A DNA stretch of 64,000 nt from JBNJFY01 sp051747265 (GTDB lineage: Bacteria; Bacteroidota; Rhodothermia; Balneolales; Balneolaceae): NCBI GenBank assembly GCA_051747265.1, contig JBNJFY010000007.1, positions 161,534-225,533 of the forward strand. The letters are read 5' to 3'. This document shows, in pieces, positions 52,264-61,725 of this stretch; positions within the stretch are counted from its first letter, which is position 1; every line of letters starts with the position of its first letter. The notes beneath the pieces were generated by a model. It did no database searches. It was not told the origin of the DNA and saw only the letters and a list, made by a program, of their open reading frames with translations. A program made the position numbers and the translations under genes.

Positions 52264-53805
52264 ATGAAGAAGCAGGTAATCCTTTTCATCGTACTGTTTT
52301 TGGGTTTGGCATTGCCGATTAAGGCGCAAACGCAGATGGATGCCGATCAGCCGGTTTCCATCAAAAACGCCCTGAGCGGATGGGCCACGGCCATCGATGG
52401 AAACTGGGCGTTGATTTCATCCCCGCAAAAAGACAACGGTGCCGCACAGAACATCGGAGAGGTTTCGTTCATGGAATATAGCGACGGGCGATGGGCGCTG
52501 CGTCAGATCATGCAACCGGCCGGATTACCGGTACTCAGCAATTTTGGCTACTCCGTGGATATGTTCGGCGAAACCGCGATAGTCGGATCCATCGGGGATC
52601 ATGAAACCGGTGCATATACCGGAGCGTTGTACATCTATACATTGGCAGGAACCCTGTGGGAACACCAAACGACCCTTCGCAGCCAACAAATATCCAGTGG
52701 AGATCGATTTGGAAGTTCGGTTGATATCCAGCAGAATCTGCTTATCGCGGGAGCACCCATGGGAGAGGGAAAGGCGGATAAAACCGGAAAGGCAATCGTA
52801 TATGAGTATGATGGCGAATGGATCGAAACAGCAGAATTATTCGCCGATGATGGGCAAAACGGCGGTCATTTTGGTCACTCTGTTCAGATCATCAATAGCA
52901 ACATGATTGCTGTGGGAGCCCATAAAGCATCCGGTGCCGAGGCCCAAACAGGGGCCGTGTATATCTTCAGCCGAAACGGAGAGGCATGGGAGCAAACCGC
53001 AAAGCTAAGCGCGCCATCGGGGCGTTCCTACGACTTATTTGGCTACAGTCTGGCTACCTATAGTTTGACGGACTCGGAGGTGCTATTTGTGGGATCGCCG
53101 GGATCCGAGAATAGTGAAGGACAAACGGGATCGGTGTTCGCCTTTAGTTATAAAGATGGAAGCTGGTCGTCGGATGCCGAGATCGTCCATGAGGAAGCTA
53201 CCATCAATGCTCATTTTGGAATATCCCTTGCCGCCAATGAACAGGGCGACCTTTTAGTGGGTGCCAGCAGGGTTCATTCGGAAGATCATAAACAAGCTGG
53301 AAAAGTGTATGCCTATCGTATTGAAGAGTCGTCAAGTTCCTTGACCGTTAACTCTACGGCAGCATTACGTGTCATCGAGGAGCAGAGCTTTAGTCAGTTT
53401 GGAGCCCACGTAAGCATCAGTGACGATGTGCTGCTGATTTCATCACCCTATGACGATCGCAACGATCTGACCAACTCGGGGTCGGTATACTTTTATGATA
53501 CCACACTGCTCAGCTACGAACATGATACCGAGCTACCCACCAGGTTAGAGCTTTCACAGAACTATCCCAACCCGTTCAATCCCAGTACGACCATTCAGTT
53601 TGCATTACCACAATCCAGCAATGTGAGCTTGGAAGTCTTCGACATGCTGGGTCGTAAAGTGGCTACCCTCATAGACACCAAACAAAAACCGGCCGGAAAA
53701 TACACCATCAGTTTTAATGCCGATCATCTGGCCACCGGTGTGTTCATTTACAGGCTCAAAGCAGGGGAGCAGGTCAAAACCCAAAAAATGACGCTCATCA
53801 AATAA
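52264..53805 (+). CDS. Secreted FG-GAP repeat protein with type IX secretion sorting domain
   Basis: 513 residues. Signal peptide MKKQVILFIVLFLGLALPIKAQ; then six or seven FG-GAP-type blades, each with FGxSV...xxVGSP/GA (for example FGSSVDIQQNLLIAGAP, FGHSVQIINSNMIAVGA, FGISLAANEQGDLLVGAS), forming a beta-propeller. The C-terminal ~85 residues (SQNYPNPFNPSTTIQFALPQ...LGRKVATL...GVFIYRLKAG) are a Por-type A sorting domain, directing export by the type IX system and surface attachment. Two bases separate it from the upstream gene, so translation is probably coupled. It is the last gene of the sensor-regulator unit. Confidence 0.9.
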   Translation: MKKQVILFIVLFLGLALPIKAQTQMDADQPVSIKNALSGWATAIDGNWALISSPQKDNGAAQNIGEVSFMEYSDGRWALRQIMQPAGLPVLSNFGYSVDMFGETAIVGSIGDHETGAYTGALYIYTLAGTLWEHQTTLRSQQISSGDRFGSSVDIQQNLLIAGAPMGEGKADKTGKAIVYEYDGEWIETAELFADDGQNGGHFGHSVQIINSNMIAVGAHKASGAEAQTGAVYIFSRNGEAWEQTAKLSAPSGRSYDLFGYSLATYSLTDSEVLFVGSPGSENSEGQTGSVFAFSYKDGSWSSDAEIVHEEATINAHFGISLAANEQGDLLVGASRVHSEDHKQAGKVYAYRIEESSSSLTVNSTAALRVIEEQSFSQFGAHVSISDDVLLISSPYDDRNDLTNSGSVYFYDTTLLSYEHDTELPTRLELSQNYPNPFNPSTTIQFALPQSSNVSLEVFDMLGRKVATLIDTKQKPAGKYTISFNADHLATGVFIYRLKAGEQVKTQKMTLIK

Positions 53806-53827
53806 GCCCATTCATCGCGACCGGAAC

Positions 53828-53955
53828 ACAACACTTGCGCCAGGTTTGATTCAAGATATTTGCACTAATAGTTACCGGAGATCTAGCCGGAAATGAACCA
53901 ATAGCTACTGATAGCTTGGAAGTGATAATTCGGGCTTAACACTTGCGCTAGGTAG
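53828..53955. repeat. D-family element, right half only
   Basis: A right-end motif AACACTTGCGCCAGG is joined to the interior TTTGCACTAATAGTTACCGG and the normal right end TTAACACTTGCGCTAGGTAG. The left half and internal hairpin are missing. Confidence 0.7.
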
Positions 53956-54013
53956 AGGAACAAGCTGAAGCGCCATGTTACATTTCCTTCTCATTAGAAC
54001 ATTGCGTCACGTT

Positions 54014-54098
54014 GGGTTGGATCAACCGATCCCGAAGGGATCCAACCCGAATAGCCCGCCAGGGCGTTATCAACGCGACCCTGAAAGGGTCGAACCAG
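54014..54098. repeat. F-family paired hairpins, copy 1
   Basis: GATCCCGAAGGGATC and GCGACCCTGAAAGGGTCG separated by AACCCGAATAGCCCGCCAGG. A longer inverted repeat GGGTTGGATC / GATCCAACCC (54014-54023, 54039-54048) encloses the first. A second copy is at 61726-61796. Confidence 0.8.
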
Positions 54099-54112
54099 TA
54101 ATGGATATATCT

Positions 54113-54365
54113 CCTACCTGGCACAAGTGTTAAAACCGGATTTTCAACTCAACTAATAAAATACGGCGAGTAGTGTTTTACGGGTAAAAACTTGCCATCG
54201 TCCGTAAGTCAAGGATGTCACTTGTGCCCGTGAATTTTGCTGTTGGATGGAGCACAAGTGACGCCCTTTTGCACTAATAGTTACCGGAGATCTAGCCGCA
54301 AATGAATCAATAGCTACTGATAGCTTGGAAGTGATAATTCGGGCTTAACACTTGGGCCAGGTAGG
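54113..54365. mobile_element. D-family MITE-like element (best preserved copy, 253 bp)
   Basis: Terminal inverted repeats CCTACCTGGCACAAGTGTTAA and TTAACACTTGGGCCAGGTAGG match at 20 of 21 positions. Inside is a perfect 11-bp inverted repeat GTCACTTGTGC / GCACAAGTGAC. No coding frame. The related motif CACTTGNGCC therefore occurs four times in alternating orientation. Six other full or partial copies lie in the window. Confidence 0.8.
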
Positions 54366-54372
54366 GATTTGT

Positions 54373-54750
54373 TCAACTCAATGCCACAATCAGACTCGAT
54401 ACTAACATCATTAATGCAACCGGTGCCCAGAGAATTCGTTCCCACTTGCTGGGAGTGATCACATTTAAGATAAGCGACAGCGTTGATATTCCGACCACAA
54501 TCCAGATCAACATTTCCGATAGTTGAGTATAGGAGGGGAGTATGGTTCCGGCCCTTGTTAATACAATAACAGCCAATAAAGATAAAACCAGCGACTGAAT
54601 TACTGCCCCAATTCGCATTCGGAGAGGGAATTTACCTGGATACTTTCCGCCCATGGCCAGATGTCCCCAGGGAGCTCCAAATGCCAGCGCAAACTGGAAA
54701 AGGACGGTTAACAGAATTAAAAAACAAAACAGGTATGCAGCAATGATCAT
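54373..54750 (-). CDS. Conserved four-helix membrane protein
   Basis: 125 residues with four predicted helices (about 2-26, 46-66, 78-97, 105-124) and a conserved loop APWGHLAMGGKYPGKFPLRMRI. This loop recurs in an unnamed family of small integral membrane proteins in many bacteria. Function unknown. Ends eight bases from a D element. Confidence 0.65.
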   Translation of the reverse strand: MIIAAYLFCFLILLTVLFQFALAFGAPWGHLAMGGKYPGKFPLRMRIGAVIQSLVLSLLAVIVLTRAGTILPSYTQLSEMLIWIVVGISTLSLILNVITPSKWERILWAPVALMMLVSSLIVALS

Positions 54751-54945
54751 ACTATGATTTCGGAAAGTTTTTGAAGAGAAGTTGAGTTACAGGACAATAT
54801 CCAAAAGTATTGAATTGCATAAACGTAGTTCTCAACGATTAACCTAAAGTTAAAGAAGGAATAAAGAATCATTAGGTATCACTGTTTTCCGGATAATAGT
54901 GTTTATGAACGCTAAATCAGATCGTCTTACGCATGACAAACCGTC

Positions 54946-55373
54946 TTAGCTCAACACCTTTATGGTAACGGTTTCCTCCTCTATTATGTTGAAACCTTTT
55001 CGCTTAAAGAAGGGAAGGGCAACCAAACTCGCTTCTGTATAAATCTCACTCCATTGTTAGCCAATATTGACTCCACGTGTTGATAGAGTGCGGAAGCAAT
55101 ACCTTTACGTGAATGCTTGGGAGAAGTAAAGAGCAGATCGATGTGACCATCAGTTTCATAAGCATGTAATCCCAGCAATTCTCCATTATCTTCGGCAACT
55201 AAAGTATTGATCTCATTTAGTAGAGTTGTCCAAAACTTTAAATCCGGTGGTTAGGGTGCTCATGCTAATCGTTGAGACTCATCATAATGATCACTAGTCA
55301 ATATATGAACCGAAGTGGTGAACAGGTTTACCACTTCTTGTAGATCCGAAGCGGCGTATTTTCGTATTAACAT
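54946..55373 (-). pseudogene. Broken GNAT acetyltransferase gene
   Basis: Reading from ATG 55373 gives MLIRKYAASDLQEVVNLFTT...YDESQRLA, then TGA, AP, TAA, PPDLKFWTTLLNEI and on to the acetyl-CoA site SPKHSRKGIASALYQHVESIL. Family members read SQRxAWAPxPPDxxxW here, so the TGA replaces Trp and the TAA probably replaces Gln or Glu. After NNGVRF a one-base frameshift occurs; the continuation in another frame is YTEASLVALPFFKRKGFNII...TIKVLS and then a stop at 54946. Two nonsense changes and a frameshift make it non-functional, although recognisable in full. Confidence 0.85.
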
Positions 55374-55410
55374 AGCAAACTTGTCATCTGAGTTTTCTAG
55401 AAAAAAGGTA

Positions 55411-56547
55411 TCAAGCCAACTGTTTTTTGACTAAGCGTGATACTTTAATCATTAGCTGAAACGGCGTATTCCGCAATGTCATTTGATTTATAGTACCACA
55501 AAAATAAAGGTCCAGATCACTACAATAGTACAGGAAGGAGCCGCTGGAGCCCGAATGGCCAATGAGCTCAGGATTGTAACCCAAAGGAGATAGCAGCCAT
55601 GGCATTTTAAAGCGCATTATTCCATATCCATATTGTAGGGGGAAGAACATTTTGTTCCAGTTCTTCATGGATTTAAGCGTGTCAGCATTGGAGAATAACT
55701 CATCAGTCATAAAGGCTTTGCCAAACCGAACCGTATCATCTAGTGTTGATACTATTCCTCCCTCTGGACCATGGGAACTCATGAGTTTATCAATGGTCAT
55801 TGGATCATCCTTGTAATAGACTGGCGCCGTTTTTTGATCCTGATTATCAGAAGGCTGACCATATAGATACGTATTGCTTAGACTTAGCGGTTCCAGAATA
55901 AATTCGTTAAAAACCTGATGTAAAGATTTTTGTGTAACGGATTCTATGATGGTGCCAAGCAGCTTATAGTTTGTATCCGAATAATGTGCTTTAATGCCCT
56001 TTGAATTTTGCTGGTTGGTATTTGTGAGATCTGGTGGAGGAAACTTAGCCTGAAAGTTTTGTCTGGTTAATTCAATTACATCTTCCAATTCCCAGGCGCG
56101 ATCCCCATCTGAAAGAATTTGATCAAATACACTTTTCCCTTTTTGCGGCTTATCAAGAAAATAGTCGGGAAGTCCCGAGGTTTGACTAATTAAATGTCGG
56201 ATGGTTAGTAAATCAGTATAATCTTTGCCTTTATAGTGATGAAGTCCTTGAATGAAGCGCTCTGAAAAGTATTCTGATATTTTTTGATCCAGATCAATAC
56301 GCCCGCGTTCGGTCAACATCATGATAACCGCAGCAGTGTACATCTTGGTAATGCTGGCAATTAAAAAAGGGGTATCGGTGAGTACGGGTTGCTCTTTGTC
56401 CGTATCGATATGACCCGCCGCGCCCGACCAACTGATGCTTCCATCACCACTGGTAATTTTCAGCAGAAGATTGTGGATATGTTTATTTCGGTAAAAAGAC
56501 TTATTAACAAGGTCTTGGAGTTGATTACTTAGCTTCCTCTTATTCAA
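55411..56547 (-). CDS. Serine hydrolase, beta-lactamase class C / PBP4* family
   Basis: 378 residues. Catalytic SxxK is S65-I-T-K68 in FLIASITKMYTAAVIMML, the second motif is YSDTNYKLL (Y-S-D variant of YxN), and the third is GHSGSSGSFLYYC (HSG). The subgroup includes D-aminopeptidases, esterases and penicillin-binding relatives rather than true beta-lactamases. No signal peptide is visible at the N-terminus (MNKRKLSNQLQDLVNKSFYR), so it may act in the cytoplasm. Located in a lower-GC region next to a pseudogene. Confidence 0.88.
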   Translation of the reverse strand: MNKRKLSNQLQDLVNKSFYRNKHIHNLLLKITSGDGSISWSGAAGHIDTDKEQPVLTDTPFLIASITKMYTAAVIMMLTERGRIDLDQKISEYFSERFIQGLHHYKGKDYTDLLTIRHLISQTSGLPDYFLDKPQKGKSVFDQILSDGDRAWELEDVIELTRQNFQAKFPPPDLTNTNQQNSKGIKAHYSDTNYKLLGTIIESVTQKSLHQVFNEFILEPLSLSNTYLYGQPSDNQDQKTAPVYYKDDPMTIDKLMSSHGPEGGIVSTLDDTVRFGKAFMTDELFSNADTLKSMKNWNKMFFPLQYGYGIMRFKMPWLLSPLGYNPELIGHSGSSGSFLYYCSDLDLYFCGTINQMTLRNTPFQLMIKVSRLVKKQLA

Positions 56548-56784
56548 GTTATTATCAGATTTATGTTATGGATTGAACTAGATCAAAAGACCTAAAACAT
56601 TTGGCCATACCTATCATTAAATAGTCTGTATAAAAAGCTGATAAGGTTTGGTGTTCAGCGGCTAATAATAACCATAAGTTAATATTCATTTGCGATGAGA
56701 TCCTCTTTGGGGATACCATGTGATCACGTATTAGATCTGAAAACTCCTTGGAAATTATTTATTCTGACTCAGAGTTTTTTTACC

Positions 56785-57218
56785 CCCCAAACTGGAGCAA
56801 GTGTTAAATCCGGAATTTCAATCCAATTGTTAAAATACGGCGAAAAATCCAATACTCCTGTCATTCCCCCGAATTAGTCGGGGTAGCGAAGCGAAGTGTG
56901 GGAATCTCCAAGTGTTCCATAAAGCATAGCATGGAGATCCACACGGGCTATCGCCCTCGGGATGACAAATTTTTAAGTTGAGAGAGTGCACCCAAACTGG
57001 AGCAAGTGTTAAATTCGGCGAGTAAAGTTTTACGGGTAAAAACTTGCCATCGTTCGTAAGTCAAGGATGTCACTTGTGCCCGTGAATTTTGCTGTTGGAT
57101 GGAGCACAAGTGACGCCCTTTTGCACTAAAAGTTACCGGAGGTCTAGCCGGAAATGTATCTATAGCTACTGATAGCTTGGAAGTGATAATTCGGGCTTAA
57201 CACTTTGTGCTAGGTGGG
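56785..57218. repeat. Nested cassette: D fragment - A unit - D element
   Basis: Left-end D fragment 56785-56846 (CCAAACTGGAGCAAGTGTTAA...), an A unit at 56859-56967 (TGTCATTCCCCCGAATTA ... GGGATGACA), then a near-complete D element 56991-57218 with GTCACTTGTGC/GCACAAGTGAC hairpin and right end TTAACACTTTGTGCTAGG. The A-D junction sequence AATTTTTAAGTTGAGAGAGT is shared with the cassette at 60942-61584. No gene from 56548 to 57300. Confidence 0.8.
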
Positions 57219-57300
57219 GTCTTTCTTTGCGATGCACTTATAACTTCGATTCAGGAAGGGTAAGATTTCTTTTTTCTGATCTTGCTCGGGAGCCTCTAGT

Positions 57301-58146
57301 TCAGTCTGTTTCCCCATTTTGTTCAATAGATAACTTTGCAGATTCCCATCCAATGATTGCTTTCTTCCTGGTCCTGCCCCATCTATACTCCCCAATTCCG
57401 CCTACCTTTTTGATAACTCTATGACAGGGAATTAAATAAGCAATGGTATTCTTAGCCAAGGCTGTACCTACTGCACGTGTGGCTTTGGGATTTTTAATTT
57501 TTTTAGCGACATCAGAATAGGTAACAATTGTACCTGAGGGTATTTTTAGTAATGCTTCCCAAACTTTCAACTGAAAGTCAGTACCTTTGATGTGTAATTT
57601 AATTTTATCCAGGTTTTCCCAGTCGTTATTAAATATATGCTCAACGTTTTCAATGTGATCGTCTTTTTCGTTTTTGATATCCGCTTTAGCCCAAGTCCTT
57701 TCCAGTAAATTAATCCCAGATTGACGTGTTTTTACAAATTGAAGACTGCAAATACCTTTACCTGTTGATGCAACCATCATTTGCCCAAAAGGACTTTCCG
57801 TAAAGTCATATTTAATTTCAAGTTCTTTTCCTTCATTTTTGAATTCACCAGGCGTCATTCCTTCAATGTTAATAAAAAGATCATGGAGACGACTGGTACT
57901 GGAAAGACCTGTATGGAAAGTAGTATCTTCGATTGTTTGGTTATCTTTCAACAGTTTCTTGGCATGATTTAAACTGATAAATTGTAGAAACTCTTTTGGG
58001 GTAACTCCGGCCCATTCTTTAAACATTCGATGAAAATGATATGGACTTAGGTGTACCGACTTTGCAATATCTTCTAGTTTTGGCTGATCGGTTGAATGAT
58101 CACTTATATATTTAATGGCTTTAGCCACCCGTTTATAATTAATCAT
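57301..58146 (-). CDS. AraC-type regulator fused to O6-alkylguanine-DNA alkyltransferase (Ada-like)
   Basis: 281 residues. Two AraC helix-turn-helices occupy about 8-105 (YISDHSTDQPKLEDIAKSVHLSPYHFHRMFKEWAGVTPKEFLQF). The C-terminal part is an Ogt domain: KGTDFQLKVWEALLKIPSGTIVTYSDVA, TRAVGTALAKN, and the acceptor C241 in IPCHRVIKK followed by GIGEYRWG. It removes alkyl groups from O6-guanine by suicide transfer and may control repair genes. The zinc-binding N-terminal domain of full Ada (Cys38 acceptor) is absent, so phosphotriester sensing is not expected. Confidence 0.92.
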   Translation of the reverse strand: MINYKRVAKAIKYISDHSTDQPKLEDIAKSVHLSPYHFHRMFKEWAGVTPKEFLQFISLNHAKKLLKDNQTIEDTTFHTGLSSTSRLHDLFINIEGMTPGEFKNEGKELEIKYDFTESPFGQMMVASTGKGICSLQFVKTRQSGINLLERTWAKADIKNEKDDHIENVEHIFNNDWENLDKIKLHIKGTDFQLKVWEALLKIPSGTIVTYSDVAKKIKNPKATRAVGTALAKNTIAYLIPCHRVIKKVGGIGEYRWGRTRKKAIIGWESAKLSIEQNGETD

Positions 58147-58225
58147 TAGAAATCGTTAGGAAATTTTATTTTAATCAACATTATTTCAAGAGATTTGATA
58201 ATAGAGAATCCGATTCTTGCAGAAA

Positions 58226-60454
58226 TTAAAATTGTGCCAAATATGTCAATTTAATTATTGCTTTTGCATCTTGTTGGATTAAATATTCCTCATCCATGAA
58301 CTCTTTACTATTAAAAACCAGGTAAACATAGGACATAGGTTTATATTCCCAGGATAACCGTGCATTAAATGCATTTGTATTGTGTTTCGTATTTCTTTGA
58401 TAAAGACCGGTCAACTGGATTTGTGGGTTTAATGCAAACCGACTTCGAAGTGTGTATAGATTTATCGTTGAAGAATTACTTTCTACACCTACCTGATCAA
58501 ATCTATTTCGATTAAATTGAAACTGTAAGTTTATATGTGGAATTGGAGCAGCAATAAAATGTAGCTCAGTTGATGTAAGACGACCATCATAAAAAGTACC
58601 AAGTTCATGATTTATTGTATATGATAGTGAGCGAGAAGGATCACTACTTATTGTAAAGGCATGTCGCCTGTAATTATATTTTCCCTCATTAATAGTGATA
58701 CCTAATGGGTGAAAATCAGCAGTAAGTAATTGACCACTCCAACTAACCGAATAACGAGCACTTCCACCTGTTTTCAATTCAATCCAGAATGGATGAAGTT
58801 TAATACTTCTTTCCATTAGTTGTCTGGTAGATGCCTGGTGGTACCAAGCCATTTCAATTCCAGGTTTAAAAGAGCGGACAAATTGTTTAAAAGGCACCCA
58901 TCCACGCCTAAAGTTTGTAATTGCTCCAGGTGTAGTTGCAATAACATTTCTACGTGAGATAAACCCTAGTTCAGGATCAAAATACTGGGTAATTAAAGCT
59001 TGGGTCCACCATGCATTAAAAGCATTGCTAGTAAATCTATATTGCATGTAACTGGCAAAGCCAGAGGGCCGATCATCGGAATAACCTGACTGCATTAACA
59101 TCATTTTAACAGAGTGTTCTTCATCCAATCGAAAGAAACCGTCTAAGGCCCCGACCCAGTTCATGGTATTTTCTTGTGGCGAAGCACTCATTGTAGTTAG
59201 TACTCCTACACGATTTTGTTTTCCTATGTTTTGGGAATACCTACCCACTGCGACATGTTTGTCTGGTGAGATTTGGGAGGATCGCTGATGCATGTATAAA
59301 ACACCAGTATTTCTTTTTAGTGACCTATGTACAGCTTTAATTCCAGCACTGATTGGAATAGGGTTACCAGCAATATCCAACCCAATACGTCGACTAAAAA
59401 ACGGTAGGATTTGCAGATTTCCACCAAGCCCATCTCCATTTTTGGTTAAGCCTGCACCAAATAAAGATGCATTTTCTAAAAAGAAAGGGCGTTTCTCAGA
59501 AAAAAGAACTGAAAAACGACTTACATTATTTACCTGAATATCAGCTTCAGCCTGAGCAAAATCGGTATTAGCTGTGAAGTCAATAACAGTATTGGGGGTG
59601 ATTGCCCATTTGATGTTGCCACCTGGCTTAAAAGCAGTGCTTTGAAGGTATTCTGACTTATCCCCAGATCCCCCATCATTGCTAGACAATAGATATGGAT
59701 TAACCTGCACGTTTGAGGATGGTTGAGGTACCTCTATTCTTTTAAGAATACCGGCGTATGCCATACGGTTAAAACCAAACGAACGAGGGTAGGGAGACCA
59801 AACTGAAATTTCGTTTGTTAATCGTTGCAGTCTGAGGAAATTTATGCCCCAGTCTTGTTCAATCCTATCCGGATACCGAAGTGTTTTAAATGGAATTTCA
59901 AACTCAGCTACCCAGCCTGAATCGGATCGACTAGTCCGGACCTTCCAAAGTCCATTCCAAGCACTATCATATAGAATGTCGTCAAAAGAAATATAATCTT
60001 TCTTTGCTCCATACGGATTTGTCGCAAATGTAATACTATTTCTTTTGTCCCTAAATCCATCAATAGCTATAGCGAACGTATCATGCTTTCTCCACGCAAA
60101 ATCCTGTTTAATATCGGGAGCTCTAAGTTTCTCATTCCCATTTGGATCTGAACAATACACTCCCACATAGAATGCCTTATCCGAATATAATAGACGTATT
60201 TCCGTATTAAACTTAGACGGTTTTCCCTGGTTCGGTTCAACCTGAATAAAATCTGATATCACTTTGGCATCTTGCCATTCTGTTTCTATCAACTGACCAT
60301 CAATATTCGGCTGATGATCAATAAATGAGGCATGAGCTTGCAATGTTCCTTTATTCGTAGTAGAAATCTCCTGACCATATACATTGTTTTCGTTAGTCAT
60401 AACTGAACCCAATAGTAGTACTCCTAAAAGGAGTAAACCATTTGAATGCTTCAT
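58226..60454 (-). CDS. DUF5916 outer-membrane protein with N-terminal CBM9-like domain
   Basis: 742 residues. Signal peptide (LLLLGVLLLGSVMTNENNVYG) is followed by a CBM9-type carbohydrate-binding fold (about 40-230: PNIDGQLIETEWQDAKVISDFIQVEPNQGKPSKFNTEIRLLYSDKAFYVGVYC...), then DUF5916 with VIDFTANTDFAQAEADIQVNNVSRFSVLFSEKRPFFLENASLF, and a barrel-like C-terminal half ending AIIKLTYLAQF. This architecture is common in Bacteroidota and relatives and is presumed to sit in the outer membrane; the role is unknown. Base composition is lower in GC than the 45-53 kb genes. Confidence 0.9.
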   Translation of the reverse strand: MKHSNGLLLLGVLLLGSVMTNENNVYGQEISTTNKGTLQAHASFIDHQPNIDGQLIETEWQDAKVISDFIQVEPNQGKPSKFNTEIRLLYSDKAFYVGVYCSDPNGNEKLRAPDIKQDFAWRKHDTFAIAIDGFRDKRNSITFATNPYGAKKDYISFDDILYDSAWNGLWKVRTSRSDSGWVAEFEIPFKTLRYPDRIEQDWGINFLRLQRLTNEISVWSPYPRSFGFNRMAYAGILKRIEVPQPSSNVQVNPYLLSSNDGGSGDKSEYLQSTAFKPGGNIKWAITPNTVIDFTANTDFAQAEADIQVNNVSRFSVLFSEKRPFFLENASLFGAGLTKNGDGLGGNLQILPFFSRRIGLDIAGNPIPISAGIKAVHRSLKRNTGVLYMHQRSSQISPDKHVAVGRYSQNIGKQNRVGVLTTMSASPQENTMNWVGALDGFFRLDEEHSVKMMLMQSGYSDDRPSGFASYMQYRFTSNAFNAWWTQALITQYFDPELGFISRRNVIATTPGAITNFRRGWVPFKQFVRSFKPGIEMAWYHQASTRQLMERSIKLHPFWIELKTGGSARYSVSWSGQLLTADFHPLGITINEGKYNYRRHAFTISSDPSRSLSYTINHELGTFYDGRLTSTELHFIAAPIPHINLQFQFNRNRFDQVGVESNSSTINLYTLRSRFALNPQIQLTGLYQRNTKHNTNAFNARLSWEYKPMSYVYLVFNSKEFMDEEYLIQQDAKAIIKLTYLAQF

Positions 60455-60615
60455 AGCTTCAAGTAGAATTAGTTCGCTTTTTAGTGAGCTTGAAATTCCA
60501 CCTAGAAGCCGATTAAGGAAACCCGATCCTTGCGGAAATTGTAGGATAAGTCGAAATTACGATTTAACAGATGTCTACTTTACAGTTTGGTGAATGGCCA
60601 GTGTAAAGATTCTTC

Positions 60616-60792
60616 TTAGAGTTTTTTGTTATCACTTTTATATGGTTTAGCAGTTGGCTCCATATTTTCACCCGTATTAAATTGGGGCTTCTTATTGTTA
60701 AGACAGTTATCCAATACCTTTTGATCTTTTATTTCATGTAATAATTGTCCGGAATAATCGGCATCTACTGGTACAACTCTTAAAAAATCCAT
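60616..60792 (-). CDS. Possible small hydrophilic protein
   Basis: 58 codons: MDFLRVVPVDADYSGQLLHE ... DNKKL. Composition is protein-like (mixed, slightly acidic then Lys-rich), but no ribosome site or family is seen. It is the only frame of note between 60455 and 60941. Confidence 0.35.
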   Translation of the reverse strand: MDFLRVVPVDADYSGQLLHEIKDQKVLDNCLNNKKPQFNTGENMEPTAKPYKSDNKKL

Positions 60793-60941
60793 AGTTCTAC
60801 ATTATTATTGGGGTTTAAGAATGTCCTGAATATGGTGGGATGGAGGAGAGATTTTTACCCGATTTTTGCTAAATATGGGTTAGTTTTAGACGAGCCTTTG
60901 TTTACCCAGTTTGAATAATATTGGGATTCCATCCTATTTCT

Positions 60942-61584
60942 CCCCAACTGGCGCAAGTGTTAAATCCGGTTTTTCAGTTCAACTAATTGAATACGTCGAG
61001 TAGTGTTTTATTGGCAAAAACTTGCCATCGTCCGTAAGTCAAGGATGTCACTTGTGCCCGTGATTTTTGCTGTTGGATGGAGCACAAGTGACGCCCTTTT
61101 GCACTAATAGTTACCGGAGATCTAGCCGGAAATGAATCAATAGCTACTGATAGTTTGGAAGTGATAATTCGGGCTTAACACTTGCGTTAGGTAGGAAATA
61201 CAGCGAGAAATCCAATACTGCTGTCATTCCCCCGAATTAGTCGGGATAGCGGAGCGGAGTGTGGGAATCCCCAAGTGTACCATGAAGCACCGCATGGAGA
61301 TCCCCACGGGCTATCACCCTCGGGATGACAAATTTTTAAGTTGAGAGAGTGCACCCAAATTGGAGCAAGTATTAAATCCGGCGAGTAAAGTTTTACGGGT
61401 AAAGACTTGCCATCGTCCGTAAGTCAAGGATGTCACTTGTGCCCGTGAATTTTGCTGTTGGATGGAGCACAAGTGACACCCTTTTGCACTAATAGTTACC
61501 GGAGATCTAGCCGGAAATGTATCAATAGCTACTGATAGCTTGGAAGTGATAATTCGGGCTTAACACTTTGTGCCAAGCAGGGTA
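60942..61584. repeat. Nested cassette: D element - A unit - D element
   Basis: D element 60942-61195 (254 bp, CCAACTGGCGCAAGTGTTAA ... TTAACACTTGCGTTAGGTAG), A unit 61222-61330, and D element 61353-61584 with end TTAACACTTTGTGCCAAG. Both D copies carry the GTCACTTGTGC/GCACAAGTGAC pair (the second is GTCACTTGTGC/GCACAAGTGAC with ACACCC after it). Same order and junctions as at 56785-57218, here with a complete left D element. Confidence 0.82.
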
Positions 61585-61725
61585 GGGGTTACCAGGGAAA
61601 GATGCCAATAGGGCGAGGAGCTCCTACGCTGTGTCCACCGAAAATGAATTGCAGTTGATCTCATTGAAGCCCGTTTTAGGATGCCTCACATTACAAAACT
61701 GCCACAAGAAGAGAATGGGGCTACT

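Noticed and set aside
55411..56547. Antibiotic resistance beta-lactamase
   Set aside because: The motifs are those of the broad class C serine hydrolase/PBP4* group; no signal peptide is seen and no feature points to true beta-lactamase activity.
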